From contig JANQNU010000036.1 of NCBI GenBank assembly GCA_028279405.1, positions 411,702 through 475,701 of the forward strand: 64,000 bases of DNA. The letters are read 5' to 3'. A program made the position numbers and the translations under genes. The notes under the pieces were generated by a model. That model saw only the letters and a program-made list of their open reading frames with translations, was not told the DNA's origin and made no database searches. Below, in pieces: positions 8,370 through 16,657 of the stretch. Source of the stretch: Phycisphaerae bacterium. Its GTDB lineage: Bacteria; Planctomycetota; Phycisphaerae; UBA1845; Fen-1342. Positions within the stretch are counted from its first letter, which is position 1; each line of letters starts with the position of its first letter.

Positions 8370-9815
8370 CTAGTCGCCTGTCTTCCGTTTCTTCCGCCCG
8401 TTCTCCCGCTTGCCCTTGGCTCGCGGCGGCCGTTTGCCACTCCGCACGTCCTCCTCGAACGTACGTTTGCGACGAAGGATATGGTGGTAGTGCTGTCCAA
8501 AGCGGTGCGCCTCATCGCGCACCTGCTGTAATAGCCGAAGCGCTTCATGATTCCGAGCAAGCCGGAGCGGTTCGCGCCGGGCCTGCACGTATACCAGCTC
8601 CTCGCGCTTGGCGAGCGACGCGACCATCGGGGGCCGCGCAGCGTGGCCGCGCTCCAATTCGATCGCCTCATACAGCCGTTCGAACGCCTCCAGCGCCGCG
8701 TGTAGTTGGCCAAGCCCGCCATCGATCAACACGACGTCCGGGAACAGCTCCTCCTCATTCGCGGCGTAGCGATACCGCCGTGCGACTACCTCGCGGATCA
8801 TGGCATAGTCATCGATTCCCTCGACGGTCTTGATCTTGAACCGCTTGTAGCCGCTCTTGAACGGACGACCGTCGATGAAGCAGACCAGCGACCCTACCGA
8901 GTCCTCGCCTTGCAACGTCGCAATATCGATCCCCTCGATAATCCTCGGCGTGCGTTCGAGCCCGAGCACGTTGCCCAGCTTTTCCAATCCCACGCTCGGG
9001 TCGATATAGAACACTTCCGGCTGGACGTCCTCATCGACGTCGCCGGAGAGTGAGAGCGATTCGATTGCCTTGATCCGATCACGCAGCACAGCCGCCTCCT
9101 CGAACCGCATCTCGGCCGCGGCGGCTTCCATCTCGGCGTGCAATTGACGCCGAAGCGTGCTTCGTTTCGAGCCCAGAAATCGGCGTAGTCGCTTGATATC
9201 CTCCGCGTACGCCTCCGGCGAAATCAGGTCCGCACACGGCGCCGTGCACTGATTGATCGCGTGCAGCAAACAAGGCCGGAAGTATCGTCGCTTGGGATCA
9301 TCCGCCAGGATTTCGAGCTCGCACGTCCGGAACTTGAACACCTTCTGTAGCGCCTGGACCGCGTCACGAAGCCCGCCAGCACTCGTAAAAGGGCCGTACA
9401 GCTTGGTTCCCTTGGCGCGCGGCTGACGCGTGACATACACCCCCGGGAAGTCCTCGCGCGTCGTTATCTCCAGGTATGGAAAAGACTTATCGTCTTTGAG
9501 TCGTTCGTTGAAGGGAGGCTGGGTGTCCTTGATGAGCCGATTTTCGGTCAGCAAGGCGTCGACCTCGGTGTCGCAGTCGAGGAAGTCGATGTCCTGGACG
9601 AGGGTCGCCATTCGAGCGATTTCGGGGCCCCGGCTGCCGAGCAGGTCGGCGGAGTCCTGGAAGTAGCTGGAGACGCGAGCGCGCAGATCACGGGCCTTTC
9701 CAATGTAAAGCACCCGTCCCTCCCGGTCCTTCATGAGGTACACCCCGGGGGTTTTTGGAAAGTGGCCGATTCTCTCCCGCAGGCGCGAGATCCGTTCGTC
9801 GACAGGATTGGGCAT
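8370..9815 (-). CDS. uvrC: Excinuclease ABC subunit C, lacking the C-terminal HhH domain
   Basis: UvrC makes both incisions in nucleotide excision repair together with UvrB. The 481-residue protein has the GIY-YIG nuclease (about 24-105, with GVYLMKD and LYIGKARDLRARV), a four-cysteine cluster ending in CX7CX3C that in UvrC binds an iron-sulfur cluster, a UVR motif for UvrB contact (about 218-250) and the RNase H-like nuclease (DGRPFKSGY, VVLIDGGLGQL and RDEAHRF). Most UvrC proteins run on to about 600 residues with a tandem helix-hairpin-helix domain. Here the protein stops soon after RDEAHRF in a Lys/Arg-rich tail (KGKRENGRKKRKTGD). I chose the ATG at 9815, which begins the conserved domain. 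TATAGT lies 9 nt upstream and no Shine-Dalgarno site is visible. Confidence 0.9.
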   Translation of the reverse strand: MPNPVDERISRLRERIGHFPKTPGVYLMKDREGRVLYIGKARDLRARVSSYFQDSADLLGSRGPEIARMATLVQDIDFLDCDTEVDALLTENRLIKDTQPPFNERLKDDKSFPYLEITTREDFPGVYVTRQPRAKGTKLYGPFTSAGGLRDAVQALQKVFKFRTCELEILADDPKRRYFRPCLLHAINQCTAPCADLISPEAYAEDIKRLRRFLGSKRSTLRRQLHAEMEAAAAEMRFEEAAVLRDRIKAIESLSLSGDVDEDVQPEVFYIDPSVGLEKLGNVLGLERTPRIIEGIDIATLQGEDSVGSLVCFIDGRPFKSGYKRFKIKTVEGIDDYAMIREVVARRYRYAANEEELFPDVVLIDGGLGQLHAALEAFERLYEAIELERGHAARPPMVASLAKREELVYVQARREPLRLARNHEALRLLQQVRDEAHRFGQHYHHILRRKRTFEEDVRSGKRPPRAKGKRENGRKKRKTGD

Positions 9816-9821
9816 TTCGGG

Positions 9822-9833
9822 TCTACTATACGC
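9822..9833 (-). promoter_or_regulatory. -10-like hexamer for uvrC, near-leaderless
   Basis: Read on the minus strand, TATAGT stands 9 nt before the uvrC ATG and there is no ribosome-binding site between. If it is the -10 element, transcription would begin within a few bases of the start codon. The hexamer fits TATAAT at five of six positions. No clear -35 is seen. Confidence 0.4.
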
Positions 9834-9949
9834 GGGCAGCGTCGCAGGGACAGGTGAACGCCCGGATTTGTCAGTCGTCGTTTCACGACGGCTTGAAAAG
9901 TCGCCGGCACTCCGATATGACAGGCAGCGTTGGACCGGGTATCTTCTTT

Positions 9950-9980
9950 CGCAATTGCTTCGAGAACGCAGGTAATTGCG
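9950..9980. promoter_or_regulatory. Inverted repeat upstream of the histone-like gene
   Basis: CGCAATT (9950-9956) and AATTGCG (9974-9980) form a 7-bp inverted repeat with a 17-nt spacer, 28 nt before the Hc1 start codon. The left arm is also part of the perfect palindrome GCAATTGC. It could be an operator for a dimeric regulator or an mRNA stem near the ribosome-binding site. A second short hairpin (CGTCGT/ACGACG, 9876-9890) lies further upstream. Confidence 0.35.
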
Positions 9981-10008
9981 AACCCAATCTCTGCCTGAGG
10001 AGCGGGTC

Positions 10009-10194
10009 ATGCAGGAATACGATCGTTTGCGGGCGTTGGTCGACGAGGTCGCTGAGGATATTCGCAAGGCGGAAGGGGGCAACAAAGCCGCCGGCACGCG
10101 CGTGCGGAAGCTGATGCAGGATATCAAGAATGTGGCCCAGGAGATCCGCAAGAACATCCTCAACATTCGAGACGAAGACAAGCCAAGCTCGTGA
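10009..10194 (+). CDS. Histone H1-like nucleoid protein, Hc1 family
   Basis: The 61-residue product carries the segment EGGNKAAGTRVRK followed by LMQDIKNVAQEIRKNIL, which I recognise as the conserved core of the short Hc1/histone H1-like proteins found in chlamydiae and planctomycetes. It should be a small helical DNA-binding nucleoid protein. Unlike chlamydial Hc1, it has no long Lys-rich C-terminal tail and ends DEDKPSS, so it is only the globular core. I chose the second in-frame ATG because GAGGAGCG precedes it at normal spacing. The gene is divergent from uvrC and is followed in the same direction by the FabZ-like gene. Confidence 0.78.
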   Translation: MQEYDRLRALVDEVAEDIRKAEGGNKAAGTRVRKLMQDIKNVAQEIRKNILNIRDEDKPSS

Positions 10195-10266
10195 CACGAT
10201 TCGACTGAATCCTACCCAATTGAAGATCGGCGCCGGTCAACAGCCGGCCCGGCGTGAAAGGTCGCT

Positions 10267-10740
10267 ATGCCGCCTCCGGTGATTCTCGATCCGGCCGGTC
10301 TCGATCTGGACAATGTCGTCGCGGACCAGGAAGAGATCATGCGGTTCAACCCGCAGCGATATGAATTCCTGCTGCTCGACCGTGTCGTGTACTTCGACGA
10401 CGATTCCGGAATCTTTGCCGGATACCACGACATCAAGCCCGATGCGTGGTGGACCCGGGCGCACATTCCGGATCGGCCGCTGTTTCCCGGCGTGCTGATG
10501 ATCGAGTCGGCTGCCCAGCTGAGCAGCTATGCGACGCACCGCGCCGGCTATGGCGGCCGTTTCATCGGCTTTGCCGGCGTGGACGCCGTCAAGTTTCGCG
10601 GAGCGGTCGTTCCGCCTTGTCGGCTCCTGATCGTCGGTCGGGCGACCAAGCTCTCAGCGCGTCGAACCGAGAGTGTCACTCAGGGCTTCGTGGACGGTAC
10701 CATGGTGTTCGAGGCCCAGATTACGGGCATGCCGATCTAA
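10267..10740 (+). CDS. FabZ/FabA-like 3-hydroxyacyl-ACP dehydratase
   Basis: This 157-residue protein has the hot-dog fold signature of beta-hydroxyacyl-ACP dehydratases. The motif HIPDRPLFPGVLMIESAAQL contains the catalytic His66 and Glu80 in the standard 14-residue spacing. It would remove water from 3-hydroxyacyl-ACP in the fatty-acid elongation cycle. It is a little longer at the N-terminus than E. coli FabZ. The weak ribosome-binding site is AAAGG, 6 nt before the ATG. No other fatty-acid gene is adjacent, and the FabG-like gene is 9 kb away, so its exact pathway (housekeeping or specialised lipid) is not shown by context. Confidence 0.85.
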   Translation: MPPPVILDPAGLDLDNVVADQEEIMRFNPQRYEFLLLDRVVYFDDDSGIFAGYHDIKPDAWWTRAHIPDRPLFPGVLMIESAAQLSSYATHRAGYGGRFIGFAGVDAVKFRGAVVPPCRLLIVGRATKLSARRTESVTQGFVDGTMVFEAQITGMPI

Positions 10741-10755
10741 TCCCGAACCCCGCTC

Positions 10756-11934
10756 ATGGTGCATCCGGAGACACTTCACGAGGCGTTGCCGGAGTCGCGG
10801 GCCTGGCCTGCTGCCGTCACGGAAAGCGACCTGGATGGGCTCGGCGCCTATCCTGCGGTCTACCTGCTCGTGGACCAGCGAGACCAGCCGATTCTGCTTG
10901 CCAGCACGCAGAGCTTGCGTCGGGCTGTGAGCGCTCGATTGCTCGAACGACCGGAGGCCTCGGCGCGCGCCGACCTGCGGGCCGTCACCCGCGGGATCCG
11001 TTGGTGCCAGGTCCATTCCCCGTTCGAAGCCCGCTGGTGCTATTACCGTCTCGCTCGTTTATTTTATCCGGACGTTTATCGCAAGCAGGTCGGCTTTGGC
11101 CCGGCGTGGTTTCTCCATGTCGATTCGAGCGCGTCGATCCCCGAGATTCGCGTCACGGAGCGGATTTGGCGTTTGCACGGACAGTTCTTGGGGCCGTTTC
11201 CGACGCGCGCCACGAGTCGGGCGGCACTCGAGGACCTGTGGGACCTGTTTGATCTGTGTCGTTATCCGGAGCAGGTTCGTAAGACGCCGAACGGGCAGCG
11301 GTGCAGCTATGCCGAGATGGGCCGCTGCGACGCGCCGTGTGATGGGAGCGTGCCGCTCTCCTCGTACCGTGATCGCACCGGTTGGGCTTGGCAATTCGCG
11401 GGCGGGGCCGGTTTCCAGGACGGGCCGAATCGATCCGCCGACGCGTGGATCGCGGGCATCGAGACCCGTATGAAGCAGGCTTCGTCGGAAATGGCGTTCG
11501 AGCGGGCGGGACTGCTGAAACGGCAACTCGAGACGGCGCGGCAATGGCGGGCCAAGTACGCCGAGCTGGTGCAGGATGAATCGATGCGGTGGCTCGTGAT
11601 CCTGCCGGTGACGCGTCGCAAGGCCTGGAAGCCGTTCTGGTTCGATCGGGGGGTGCTGGAGGCGGGAGACATCCTGGCGGAGAAAAAAACGCCGACGGGG
11701 GTGCTGGAGTGGCTCGCAGACGTTTGGAGTCGCCCGAGCGCTCGTGTTGCCGACGAGGTGCGGATGGAGCAGACATGGTTGCTGTTCCACCTTCTGAGCC
11801 GGGTCGAGCGGGAGCGTGCGGTCGTCGTTCAGGTCGGAGACGTTGGCACTGCGCCTGACCCCGCTGTACTCGCCGACTTGATCACACAGGCGCGATCGCG
11901 CAAAACCGACCCGTCAGCTCCTGATTCTGTATAG
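10756..11934 (+). CDS. UvrC-like protein with cysteine cluster but degenerate GIY-YIG domain
   Basis: The 392 residues resemble the N-terminal half of UvrC. A degraded GIY-YIG domain comes first (AVYLLVDQ in place of GVYLMKD, and PILLAST where LYIGK should be), with the downstream glutamate region FEARWCYYRLARLFYP still recognisable. The cysteine cluster Cys168, Cys183, Cys191 and Cys195 follows, with the same CX7CX3C spacing as the intact UvrC 1 kb away (MGRCDAPC against INQCTAPC). A UVR-like helix pair (MKQASSEMAFERAGLLKRQLE, 239-259) and about 120 unassigned residues close the protein. The RNase H-like nuclease is absent. The second Tyr of the nuclease motif is lost, so cleavage activity is doubtful; iron-sulfur binding and UvrB contact may persist. 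It starts 15 nt after the FabZ-like stop and may be cotranscribed. Confidence 0.7.
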   Translation: MVHPETLHEALPESRAWPAAVTESDLDGLGAYPAVYLLVDQRDQPILLASTQSLRRAVSARLLERPEASARADLRAVTRGIRWCQVHSPFEARWCYYRLARLFYPDVYRKQVGFGPAWFLHVDSSASIPEIRVTERIWRLHGQFLGPFPTRATSRAALEDLWDLFDLCRYPEQVRKTPNGQRCSYAEMGRCDAPCDGSVPLSSYRDRTGWAWQFAGGAGFQDGPNRSADAWIAGIETRMKQASSEMAFERAGLLKRQLETARQWRAKYAELVQDESMRWLVILPVTRRKAWKPFWFDRGVLEAGDILAEKKTPTGVLEWLADVWSRPSARVADEVRMEQTWLLFHLLSRVERERAVVVQVGDVGTAPDPAVLADLITQARSRKTDPSAPDSV

Positions 11935-12220
11935 ACGGCGTGTCGCGTCTTTGGGTGCGGTGCCGGGGAATTTCTCGAATGACGTGGACGTCGACCGGCG
12001 TCGTCGATTCGCATTCGACACGGGCTCGCCGGGATCGATAGGCCCTGGCGCATCGTGGCCTAATGGCGTGCGGTGTCCAACGATGGGTTATCGGCGACGA
12101 TCTTCGGGCGGTGATGTCGGCCGTCGACGGAGGGCCAATCGCGGGCCTTACGGAAGTCGTCTCGGGTGATGGCCGATCCTTCTGATAACGAAGCACCGGA
12201 TTCCGCAGGAGGATCATTGG

Positions 12221-13504
12221 ATGGCGACCAAGCGTCTGCAGATCATTCTCGCCGGCCAGGACGCACCGGAGGCCCTGACCAGGGCTGTCCAACGTGTGGG
12301 GGCGCAGGCATCGTACTGGCCGCTCAAGCGGGCGCTGCAGGCCGAGGATCATGCCGCTGCCGACGCGATCGTCATCGTCGTTCCGCGCGATGCGCGCAAG
12401 CAGAGCCACGCGTTGCGGGTCTTGTTCGACCGCATCGCGGAGGATCCCCGCGCCACGCTCGTGCTGAAGCCCGAAGGCGAATGCGTGACCAAGGTCAGTC
12501 ATCCGCCCAGCGTTCCCGTCTCGTTCGCGTGCGATCTGGACGACGCAGACCTGGCGGTCCGGCTGCAGACGATGTTCGAGATGCGCAGTTCGTTGCGAAC
12601 GTTGCATCGCGGTGCCGTCGATCGCGGCCGCGAGAAGGCCGAAGTCATGCGGCGCTACCAGAACCAGATGCGGATCGCCCAGCAGGTCCAACGCGAGCTG
12701 ATGACGGAGCCGCTGGCGGGCGTCGGTGCCTTGCGGTTCTCGACGGTATCCCGTTCGGTGGACTACGTCTCAGGAGATATTCTCGACGTTGCCCACATCG
12801 ACGATGAGCATGTCGGTATCGCGGTCGTCGACGCCACTGGACATGGTTTGCCGGCAGCGTTGCTGACCGTTTTCATCAAGCGCGCCTTGCGTGGCGTTCG
12901 GGAAAACGGAGCTGCGCCGAACTGGTCGCCGGCCGATGTGCTGACGCGTCTGAACGCCGAGCTGTTTGAGGCCGAACTGTCCGACTGCCCCTTCGTCGCG
13001 GCGACCTACGCCGTCGTCAACGTCAACGAAGGGACCGTGCAGCTGGCTCGCGGCGGCGCACCCTACCCAATCATTCGTCGCGCGAACGGATCTCTCGAGC
13101 AAATCCGGACGGACGGCATGGTGGTAGGCGTCGTCCCCGACGCGACGTACGAAGTGGCGACGTTGTCCCTGGAGGCCGACGACGAGTTGGTGCTCTATAC
13201 CGACGGGTTGGATCACATCGCGCTCACCAACGGCGCGCTACCGGCCCCGACGAATGGCGCAACGACCAGCGAGGTAATGGCGGCAACCCTCGGCGATGCA
13301 GACAATGCCTCGACCGCCTTGTTGACCGAAACCGCCACGCTCGATGCCCAAGCCGCACAATCGCCATGGTTTAAGACCCTGCGGGCAGACGGCGGCGCCG
13401 CGGCGCTGGAGTACGCTGCAGCGCGATTCGATACGCTTCGGCGAATGGGAAGCGAAGTGGATGACCTGACGCTCGTTGCGGCGCGGTTCCGGCCCGCGGG
13501 CTAG
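12221..13504 (+). CDS. SpoIIE/RsbU-type PP2C serine phosphatase with degenerate receiver-like domain
   Basis: The 427-residue protein has a C-terminal PP2C-like phosphatase of the RsbU/SpoIIE class, with metal-binding motifs GDILDV, VDATGHGLPAALL and YTDGLDHI. It would dephosphorylate an anti-sigma-factor antagonist or similar regulator in the cytoplasm. The first about 110 residues look like a flavodoxin-fold receiver but lack the phosphoacceptor Asp (IVIVVPRD at that position). A coiled-coil linker (VDRGREKAEVMRRYQNQM) joins the two. No partner kinase or STAS protein is adjacent, so the switch it serves is unknown. GGAGGA precedes the ATG. Confidence 0.82.
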   Translation: MATKRLQIILAGQDAPEALTRAVQRVGAQASYWPLKRALQAEDHAAADAIVIVVPRDARKQSHALRVLFDRIAEDPRATLVLKPEGECVTKVSHPPSVPVSFACDLDDADLAVRLQTMFEMRSSLRTLHRGAVDRGREKAEVMRRYQNQMRIAQQVQRELMTEPLAGVGALRFSTVSRSVDYVSGDILDVAHIDDEHVGIAVVDATGHGLPAALLTVFIKRALRGVRENGAAPNWSPADVLTRLNAELFEAELSDCPFVAATYAVVNVNEGTVQLARGGAPYPIIRRANGSLEQIRTDGMVVGVVPDATYEVATLSLEADDELVLYTDGLDHIALTNGALPAPTNGATTSEVMAATLGDADNASTALLTETATLDAQAAQSPWFKTLRADGGAAALEYAAARFDTLRRMGSEVDDLTLVAARFRPAG

Positions 13505-15447
13505 CCGCCCTCGCCAAAGAGGTCGTCGTCTTTGTCGTCATCGAACAGGTCGTCGCCCGAAGGCTGCTCACCGGCTCCCGGTGCGGCCGGGGCCGACTCG
13601 ACGCCGCTGAAGTGCTGCTGAAAGGCGACCAGCGGTCGTAGCAGCGGGCTCTTTTCACGCCCCGTCAGCGCCGTGTTCATCAGTTCGATTGCCCGCGAGC
13701 GCATCGCGCCCGCCTGCTCCTGATCGATCCGCGCGAGCAGTTGGTACACGCCCGCGGCGGAGGATTGCGGCACCCACTGCACAGCCGCGGGCAGCTTGCT
13801 GACGAGATCTTCCTCGAAACGCTGTCGGGCACTATCCAGCGCCGTGCGACCCTCTTCGCGGGCGGTGTCGAGGGCTGCCGCGAAAGGAGTCCGCTCGAAC
13901 TGGAAGTCCGTGCGAATGCCGGAAAGCACGTCCGTCACTCCCAACAGTGACTCGATCGCCTCGACGCGCAGCAGGTGCACACGGCCAAGCAACACTTGAG
14001 CCGCTGCCTGTGAAGCCACTGCGTACGCTTCGAAGTACGGTTCGTTGGCAATTCGTTTCAGCCGGTCGTTCTTGCCCGCCGAATCGAACTGCGATCGCAT
14101 CTGCGACGCCCGCGAGCGCCACCGCTGCGCCGCACTTGCCGCCTGCTGGTAGGCGTTCGATGCCTTCGTTGCCGCATTGATAGCTCGATCTTCGACCTTG
14201 AACGCGGCTTCGGCCAGTTCGCCGAGCCGGCTCGTGAGCCCATCCTGGGCCTGCTCGAGCGCGGCGATCCGCTTGCGAATCTCATCCATCACTGCCTGAT
14301 TGCGGTCATCCGTCTCGCGCACGGTCTCGAGGGCGCTCCGATCGCTATCGAGATAACCAGTCAACGCGGCTGACCGAGCCTGAGCAGCCTGTAGCCGCTC
14401 TCGGACCTCGTCCAGGCCGGGGATCAGCACATTCCCATCCACCGTGACCGCGGACGCGTCCTCGGTACCACGATTGTCGCCCAGTCGATAGCCTTCGCGC
14501 AGCGCGTGCTCCTGATGATGCAGCTCCTTCAAGCGCGCAGCGATCTCGCGATACTCCCGCTGGTACGTCGAGAAACTCGAGTCGTTGCCCGGCTGAAAAC
14601 CGCGTTCCTCGAGTTGGACCAGCGCCGACTTGGCCCCGGCCAGTGCGGTCGCGAGATTGGCAAGACCCGCCTCGCGCTCGCGGATCACCGCCTCCAGCGA
14701 TTCGATTTCCTGATTGGTCTCCGCGAGCATCGCTTGCTTTTCAGTCCGGCGTTCTTCAATGTCAGCCGTGACGCCGGCGCTATCGTAGCCGCGCGCCTGA
14801 TCGAGCCGGTTCTGCTGGTTCTTCCAGTCGACAGCCGATTGCAGGAGCTGCGATTGGATCTCCTGCATCTGTGTTCGCAACTCGGACGCCTCGGCAAGCG
14901 ACTCGGCGGCGCGAACATAGTCGATGATGCCTGCGGCGTGCCCGGTGCCCACATTGTTCGTGCCGGCATCCCGCGCCAGAGCGGCGGCCGCATCGAGCCG
15001 GTCGGCGTTGTCCCGAGAGAATGTCGCAAATTGCTGCGCCGTGCCCTTGAGCCGGGCCGCGTCTGCCTGAAGCGGCGGGATCGGCGACCCATCCAGCCCG
15101 GCATCCGTGTCGACCGCCCTGACTCGCTTCTCAGTCTTCTGGATCTGTTGATTGAGCGCCGCGACATACTCCGAGATCGAGACCGGCTCGCCATCGGCGC
15201 CGAAGATCGGGAACGCGAGCAACGTATCGAGCTGGTCCGCATCCGTAGCGGCGATCGCCTCGTCCTCACCGAGCAGCGTTGCCCGACCGAGTCCTACGTC
15301 GTAGCGTTCCAGCGAGACGAGCGCTTCGCGGGCCTTGGCATGGGCCGAGAGCCCGGCCGTCCCTGGTCCGGCCACTCGCGGCACAAACCACACTCCGGCC
15401 AACAATGCGATAGCGATGACGGCCCCCGAAACTACCTGCGGTTTCAC
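13501..15447 (-). CDS. Membrane-anchored coiled-coil protein with acidic tail
   Basis: I do not recognise a family. The 648 residues start with an uncleaved-looking signal anchor (SGAVIAIALLAGVWFV). A long, mostly helical region follows, with strong coiled-coil stretches (for example IEERRTEKQAMLAETNQEIE and the following 100 residues) and a low-complexity acidic end (DDLFDDDKDDDLFGEGG). It is probably an envelope spacer or scaffold with its body in the periplasm. The start is GTG with GGAG about 10 nt upstream. Its stop codon overlaps the phosphatase stop in the shared palindrome CTAG, so the two convergent genes have no room for a terminator between them. Confidence 0.6.
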   Translation of the reverse strand: MKPQVVSGAVIAIALLAGVWFVPRVAGPGTAGLSAHAKAREALVSLERYDVGLGRATLLGEDEAIAATDADQLDTLLAFPIFGADGEPVSISEYVAALNQQIQKTEKRVRAVDTDAGLDGSPIPPLQADAARLKGTAQQFATFSRDNADRLDAAAALARDAGTNNVGTGHAAGIIDYVRAAESLAEASELRTQMQEIQSQLLQSAVDWKNQQNRLDQARGYDSAGVTADIEERRTEKQAMLAETNQEIESLEAVIREREAGLANLATALAGAKSALVQLEERGFQPGNDSSFSTYQREYREIAARLKELHHQEHALREGYRLGDNRGTEDASAVTVDGNVLIPGLDEVRERLQAAQARSAALTGYLDSDRSALETVRETDDRNQAVMDEIRKRIAALEQAQDGLTSRLGELAEAAFKVEDRAINAATKASNAYQQAASAAQRWRSRASQMRSQFDSAGKNDRLKRIANEPYFEAYAVASQAAAQVLLGRVHLLRVEAIESLLGVTDVLSGIRTDFQFERTPFAAALDTAREEGRTALDSARQRFEEDLVSKLPAAVQWVPQSSAAGVYQLLARIDQEQAGAMRSRAIELMNTALTGREKSPLLRPLVAFQQHFSGVESAPAAPGAGEQPSGDDLFDDDKDDDLFGEGG

Positions 15448-15571
15448 GATGGAGTCACTCCGATTAACGCCCTGGAGGTCAGACGCCCATTCGTCTCATC
15501 CTGCCGCACAGTATAGGCGATCCCATGCAGCCGTGTCGAACCAGCCTCCGTCCACGAACGGGTCGAGGGGG

Positions 15572-16657
15572 CTACGACGGTCGGGTGGTCGGCGGAGCGT
15601 CCGCGGGTCGGGCACCGGCAAGGCAACGTGTGGCGAGTCGTAGCGCGCCGGCGGGATCGTCCGCAGTGCCAACCAGCCGGCCGGCGCGGTCGATGCCGAT
15701 GACGAACGGAATCGTCCGGATGCCCCATGTGCGCAGAAAGGCGTGACCGTAGCCCAGCCCGTCGTTGTACTGTTTCCACGGGAGTTCCAGCTCGGTCGCC
15801 GCGCGCGCCGTTTGCCGGGGGTCGGCGTCAATCGCGATGCCCAACACAAGCGTATCGGGGTGCTGCTCCTGAAACGTCCTCAGCGCCGCCGCCGTATCCC
15901 GGGCCGGGCCGTGAAACGCCGCCCACACGACGACCAGTACCGGCCGACCACGCCAGCGCCACGTATCGAACGAGTCCGCTTCGTGCGTAAACGTCAGTCG
16001 AAAGGGTTCACCGACCCGCTCGACCAGCTTCCTCCGGGCAGCCAAGGCTATCGTGATTGGATGTCGACGGGCGTTTTTCTCCAGCAGGTCGGTGAGCCGG
16101 GCCAAGGCGGCGCGGTCGTCGTTTTCGATCGCATCGGTGAACAGCAGTTGGCACAGTCGCGGCGCGTATCGGCTGCGCGGAAAGCGCACGACGTACTCGT
16201 TCAGGACCGCACGCTGGTGGTCGGTGAGTGTGCTGACCGCGGTGTCGATCGGCGCCGGGCGTTCGGCGCGTACTCCCGCCAGTACCAATTGCCAGTAGGC
16301 CACGATCGCCTCGAGCCGCCGACTTGGCGGCCGTGCGCGGAGGGCATCGAGGCGGCGGGACATGGTGCTGAAGTCACCCGACCGAAGCGCGCCCAGCTCG
16401 AATCGCAACCGCAATTCGAGTTCGATGACATCATCGCGACGAGCGCCGCCGGGATAGCTGGTCAGATACTGCCCGATGGTTCGCAGCGTTGCCTCGTGGC
16501 GCGCGCTCGTGTCCTCGAACCAGCGCTCCGGGGCGGAAACGGGGCGTACTTCGGCGTCCGCGACGATCGCTTCGTACAATGCCTGCTCAGGGGTCCCGGT
16601 TTCGTCCGCGCCCGCGATCCCGGCCAGGATGATGATCAGCACGGCGTGTCTTGCCAT
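15572..16657 (-). CDS. Exported TlpA/thioredoxin-like protein without the redox cysteines
   Basis: The 361-residue product has a short signal peptide (MARHAVLIIILAGIAGAD), a helical N-terminal domain of about 200 residues and a C-terminal thioredoxin-like fold resembling TlpA/ResA (RPVLVVVWAAFHGPARDTAAAL, LVLGIAIDAD, and TIPFVIGIDRAGRLVG with the cis-proline). At the active site, where WCxPC is expected, the sequence reads WAAFHGPA, so it cannot be a dithiol oxidoreductase. It may act as a binding or scaffold domain. Its ATG overlaps the stop codon of the upstream CPBP gene in TAATG, a sign of translational coupling. An alternative upstream start would remove the signal peptide. Confidence 0.7.
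   Translation of the reverse strand: MARHAVLIIILAGIAGADETGTPEQALYEAIVADAEVRPVSAPERWFEDTSARHEATLRTIGQYLTSYPGGARRDDVIELELRLRFELGALRSGDFSTMSRRLDALRARPPSRRLEAIVAYWQLVLAGVRAERPAPIDTAVSTLTDHQRAVLNEYVVRFPRSRYAPRLCQLLFTDAIENDDRAALARLTDLLEKNARRHPITIALAARRKLVERVGEPFRLTFTHEADSFDTWRWRGRPVLVVVWAAFHGPARDTAAALRTFQEQHPDTLVLGIAIDADPRQTARAATELELPWKQYNDGLGYGHAFLRTWGIRTIPFVIGIDRAGRLVGTADDPAGALRLATRCLAGARPADAPPTTRPS

Noticed and set aside
11935..12220. 72-codon plus-strand frame between the UvrC-like and phosphatase genes
   Set aside because: No ribosome-binding site, Arg/Gly-rich content typical of non-coding high-GC sequence.
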